Source: Candidatus Endomicrobium procryptotermitis
Lineage (GTDB): Bacteria > Elusimicrobiota > Endomicrobiia > Endomicrobiales > Endomicrobiaceae
Direction of reading: 5' to 3'
DNA length: 63,123 nt
Assembly: GCA_031279415.1 (NCBI GenBank)
Contig: JAITIP010000020.1
Span: 1 to 63,123, forward strand
Position numbers and translations under genes: made by a program. Below are positions 61,033 through 63,123 of the stretch, piece after piece. Under the pieces are notes generated by a model, which did not search any database, was not told the DNA's origin, and saw only the letters and a list, made by a program, of their open reading frames with translations. Within the stretch, counting starts at the first letter, position 1. Each line of letters begins with the position of its first letter.

Positions 61033-63123
61033 ATGTTAAATCTTTTCAAATCTTTGAAATTTACAAAATTTGTATCGTTGTTTACGGTTTTATGTTTTAC
61101 CGTATCAAATTTTACGTCAAACGGTTTTGCCGCGTCGCCTGCCGCTGTTGTTGCCGGTGCGCAAAATATCAATGCGTCAGCCGCTTTAAATCCAGAAAAT
61201 TTCGTTATACCTTTTAACATAGGGAGAATTACGGATTCAGTAAACTTTAATACCAACAGGCTTATCGTACAGATTCAGGATCTTCACGCACATGAAGAAA
61301 CGCAGCGCAATATAGCAAGCATATTGTCGTTTTTAGATGCACATTATAAAATCAACAATATTTATGTGGAAGGAGCATCTGGTCAGGTTGACACTTCATG
61401 GCTTGCCGATATAAAAGACGAATCTTTAAAGGGTTCGATACTAAATTCACTTGTGAGCAAAGGCATTTTAACCGGTTCGGAACTATTTTCGATTACTTCA
61501 GGAAAAACGAAAATATTGAAAGGAATAGAAGATAAAAAAACTTATCTTGAAAATTTCCAAAGGCTTATAACCATAGATTCGAAGAAAGAAGAAATAAAAG
61601 AACTTTTTCCACCATTGAAGGAAATATTAGCATATCTGTCTGATTCCATATATAGCAATGAGAATAAAAAAATCGACAGGGTAATAAAAAGATACAAGGA
61701 TGGAAAAATCTCGTTTGGGAAATATTTTGCCTACATGTTAAAAAAAGCGAAAAGTCAAAAAGTGTATTTTGGTTTTTATCCGTCAATAATTTTGCTTTCG
61801 CAGATAACAGATGTTCAGAATAAGCTCGATAAGAATAAAATCAACTCCCAGATAGAAAGTCTTATGAATGATATTAAAAACAATTATTCTTATGGCCAAT
61901 ATAAAGAGCTTATCGAAGGTTCTTCCTCTCCAGAAACCCAAGGGATTTTTTATTTTAAACTTGCCAACTTTTATAATAAGTCTGCAGATAAGAACAAGTA
62001 CAAAGAGCTCGGGAAATTTTTGCAGTTTATAAACTTGAATCAGGAAATCAATCCACTTGATTTGGTTAGTGAAGAAAGATCGCTTATATGGGAAATAAAA
62101 AATAATGCAGCGCAGACAAAAAAAGAAAAAGAATTGATTTTTTTAAGTTCGTTTCTAGATATAATCGAAGCATTTTTAGACAACAAAATTTCTTATGTTG
62201 AATATAAACATATCCAAAGGGAATTGCCGAAATTTAAAAAATTGTGGACAAAATATACAAGAATGTCTGAAGTGCCGGGACTTGCACAATATTTTCCTTT
62301 ATTTAAAGAGTTTTATAAAGTAAATGAAGATAGAAATAATATTTTCATAAAAGAAATAAACGGAAAAATTCCTCAAAAAAGCGAAGAGGTTTTGACGTTT
62401 TCCAAAGACATGGTAATGACGAATGTTTCAGGACTTTTGCAAAACGCAAAAGAGATAGATATAGTCATAACGGGCGGATTTCATACGCATGATGTGTCAA
62501 GAATATTGCAAAATGCGCATCAAAGCTATTTGGTAATAACCCCAAACGTAACACAGGGAGCTGCAGAAGCGGACAGACTTTTTACCGAAGATGTGATGAG
62601 AAAGGCGCAGTATATGCCAGCAAACGCTTTTCAAAAAGCGCTCTTGACGGCTGTTGCATCAGAGAATTTTCAACAACTTACAAACAGCGATGACAAAACC
62701 ATAATAGGAATCTTTTTCCAAAAAAGCATTATAGATGCGCTGGTCTCAAAAGAAGCCGAGGAAAAAGGGCTTGACAAAGAAGAAGTGTCCAAATATCTGA
62801 AAGATATGGAATTTCTTAAAGGCGTGCTTGAGTTGGCCGATGAATTAAAAACTGCTATTAAAAATAAAGGAATAACATTAGAGTTGACAGATATTAAGGT
62901 CACAGACAAAGGTGAAGGTTATAGAATAACCGCAAATGGAAATGAATATATTGTAAGTGATAAAGGCGTTGAAGATGCCGATCAATATAATGTCAAAGAA
63001 GCCAATATCTATGGGATTGCAGGAATTATTACGGGTGCAATTGTTGCCGCCACTTCTGTTTTCGGTATAGTCGCCTCTGTTTCCATAGTTGCTCCTGTAA
63101 TTGCCGTTTTGGGATTAAGCGTG
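61033..63123 (+). CDS. Very long secreted protein with an EreA/ChaN-like N-terminal domain (partial, runs off the window)
   Basis: At least 697 codons from the ATG at 61033 (ACGGAGAAA upstream), with no stop before the window ends. It has a Sec signal (about 1-34, ending NGFAASP). A domain from about 75 to 510 has VQIQDLHAHEETQRNIASIL, IYVEGASG near the start and IVITGGFHTHDVSRIL, then YLVITPNV near the end, resembling the EreA/ChaN/TraB-like fold, in which His and Glu residues bind a ligand. A helical region follows, then a hydrophobic segment (about 675-697) and the window edge. Related N-termini occur on giant proteins in Elusimicrobiota/Omnitrophota-like genomes (from memory). Function unknown. 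Confidence 0.75.
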   Translation, partial: MLNLFKSLKFTKFVSLFTVLCFTVSNFTSNGFAASPAAVVAGAQNINASAALNPENFVIPFNIGRITDSVNFNTNRLIVQIQDLHAHEETQRNIASILSFLDAHYKINNIYVEGASGQVDTSWLADIKDESLKGSILNSLVSKGILTGSELFSITSGKTKILKGIEDKKTYLENFQRLITIDSKKEEIKELFPPLKEILAYLSDSIYSNENKKIDRVIKRYKDGKISFGKYFAYMLKKAKSQKVYFGFYPSIILLSQITDVQNKLDKNKINSQIESLMNDIKNNYSYGQYKELIEGSSSPETQGIFYFKLANFYNKSADKNKYKELGKFLQFINLNQEINPLDLVSEERSLIWEIKNNAAQTKKEKELIFLSSFLDIIEAFLDNKISYVEYKHIQRELPKFKKLWTKYTRMSEVPGLAQYFPLFKEFYKVNEDRNNIFIKEINGKIPQKSEEVLTFSKDMVMTNVSGLLQNAKEIDIVITGGFHTHDVSRILQNAHQSYLVITPNVTQGAAEADRLFTEDVMRKAQYMPANAFQKALLTAVASENFQQLTNSDDKTIIGIFFQKSIIDALVSKEAEEKGLDKEEVSKYLKDMEFLKGVLELADELKTAIKNKGITLELTDIKVTDKGEGYRITANGNEYIVSDKGVEDADQYNVKEANIYGIAGIITGAIVAATSVFGIVASVSIVAPVIAVLGLSV

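Overview
The window is AT-rich, densely coded bacterial DNA from a Gram-negative anaerobe. It carries autotransporter barrels, a TatA/TatC pair, an alginate-export-type porin, YidC with a periplasmic domain, lipoproteins and PpiC/SurA-type foldases. It also has a large oxygen-defence operon built on rubrerythrin, superoxide reductase and a flavodiiron protein. Gene content and the style of the large secreted proteins suggest Elusimicrobiota, most likely an Endomicrobium-like gut bacterium. That assignment is inference; no rRNA gene is present to confirm it.

Layout. 270-5659 (minus) is one nine-gene oxygen/peroxide and iron operon: perR, a 52-aa rubredoxin, an iscS-like gene, iscU, a zinc-ribbon gene, ferritin, flavodiiron protein, superoxide reductase and rubrerythrin. 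It is driven from a consensus promoter before perR. 5816-12688 (plus) holds two PpiC foldases, pdxA, a RimI-like gene, a TPR/LolB-like protein, ispE, spoVG and tRNA-Gln. 12988-14849 is a decayed restriction-modification (R-M) locus. 14998-24842 holds a DUF116 gene, a DEAD-box helicase, tRNA-Arg, a sulfur block (Rrf2 regulator, cysK-like, metY with a long leader), a MATE exporter, thiM and nadA. 24908-27510 (minus) has nikR, ftsB, eno and a lipoprotein. 28041-31322 is the classical rpsP-khpA-rimM-trmD-rplS-rnhB-yraN cluster, but with an N-terminally truncated rimM. 31448-40499 encodes a response regulator and large secreted or surface proteins: a GH81 beta-1,3-glucanase, a Pmp-like autotransporter and a barrel-only autotransporter. 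40535-44971 combines ccdA, tatA, tatC, a DUF362 protein and a NapH/NapG-like polyferredoxin. Then come gdhA, ldh, an R-M remnant, and the khpB-yidC-yidD-rnpA-rpmH cluster (minus). 51448-55558 has a hydrolase, a porin and a methyltransferase. 55898-57728 is a second R-M locus between direct repeats. Last are acpS, nnrD, an M20 peptidase, a small membrane protein, and a very long secreted ORF that runs off the end.

Main points of interest: (1) the IscS-like protein has no Schiff-base lysine although its gene is intact and sits beside a normal iscU; (2) three R-M loci all have damaged nuclease or specificity genes, and one methyltransferase is out of frame only at a run of nine G, which suggests phase variation; (3) a very short DNA methyltransferase without room for a recognition domain lies 4 bp after a stand-alone HsdS-like recognition protein; (4) a NapH/NapG-like fusion with an internal Tat-like signal sits beside tatAC, and both candidate Tat substrates carry Arg-Lys rather than Arg-Arg; (5) metY has a roughly 340-nt leader with hairpins and two tiny ORFs that both end in Cys-stop; (6) rimM lacks its N-terminal domain; (7) the terminal ORF has an EreA/ChaN-like N-terminus.
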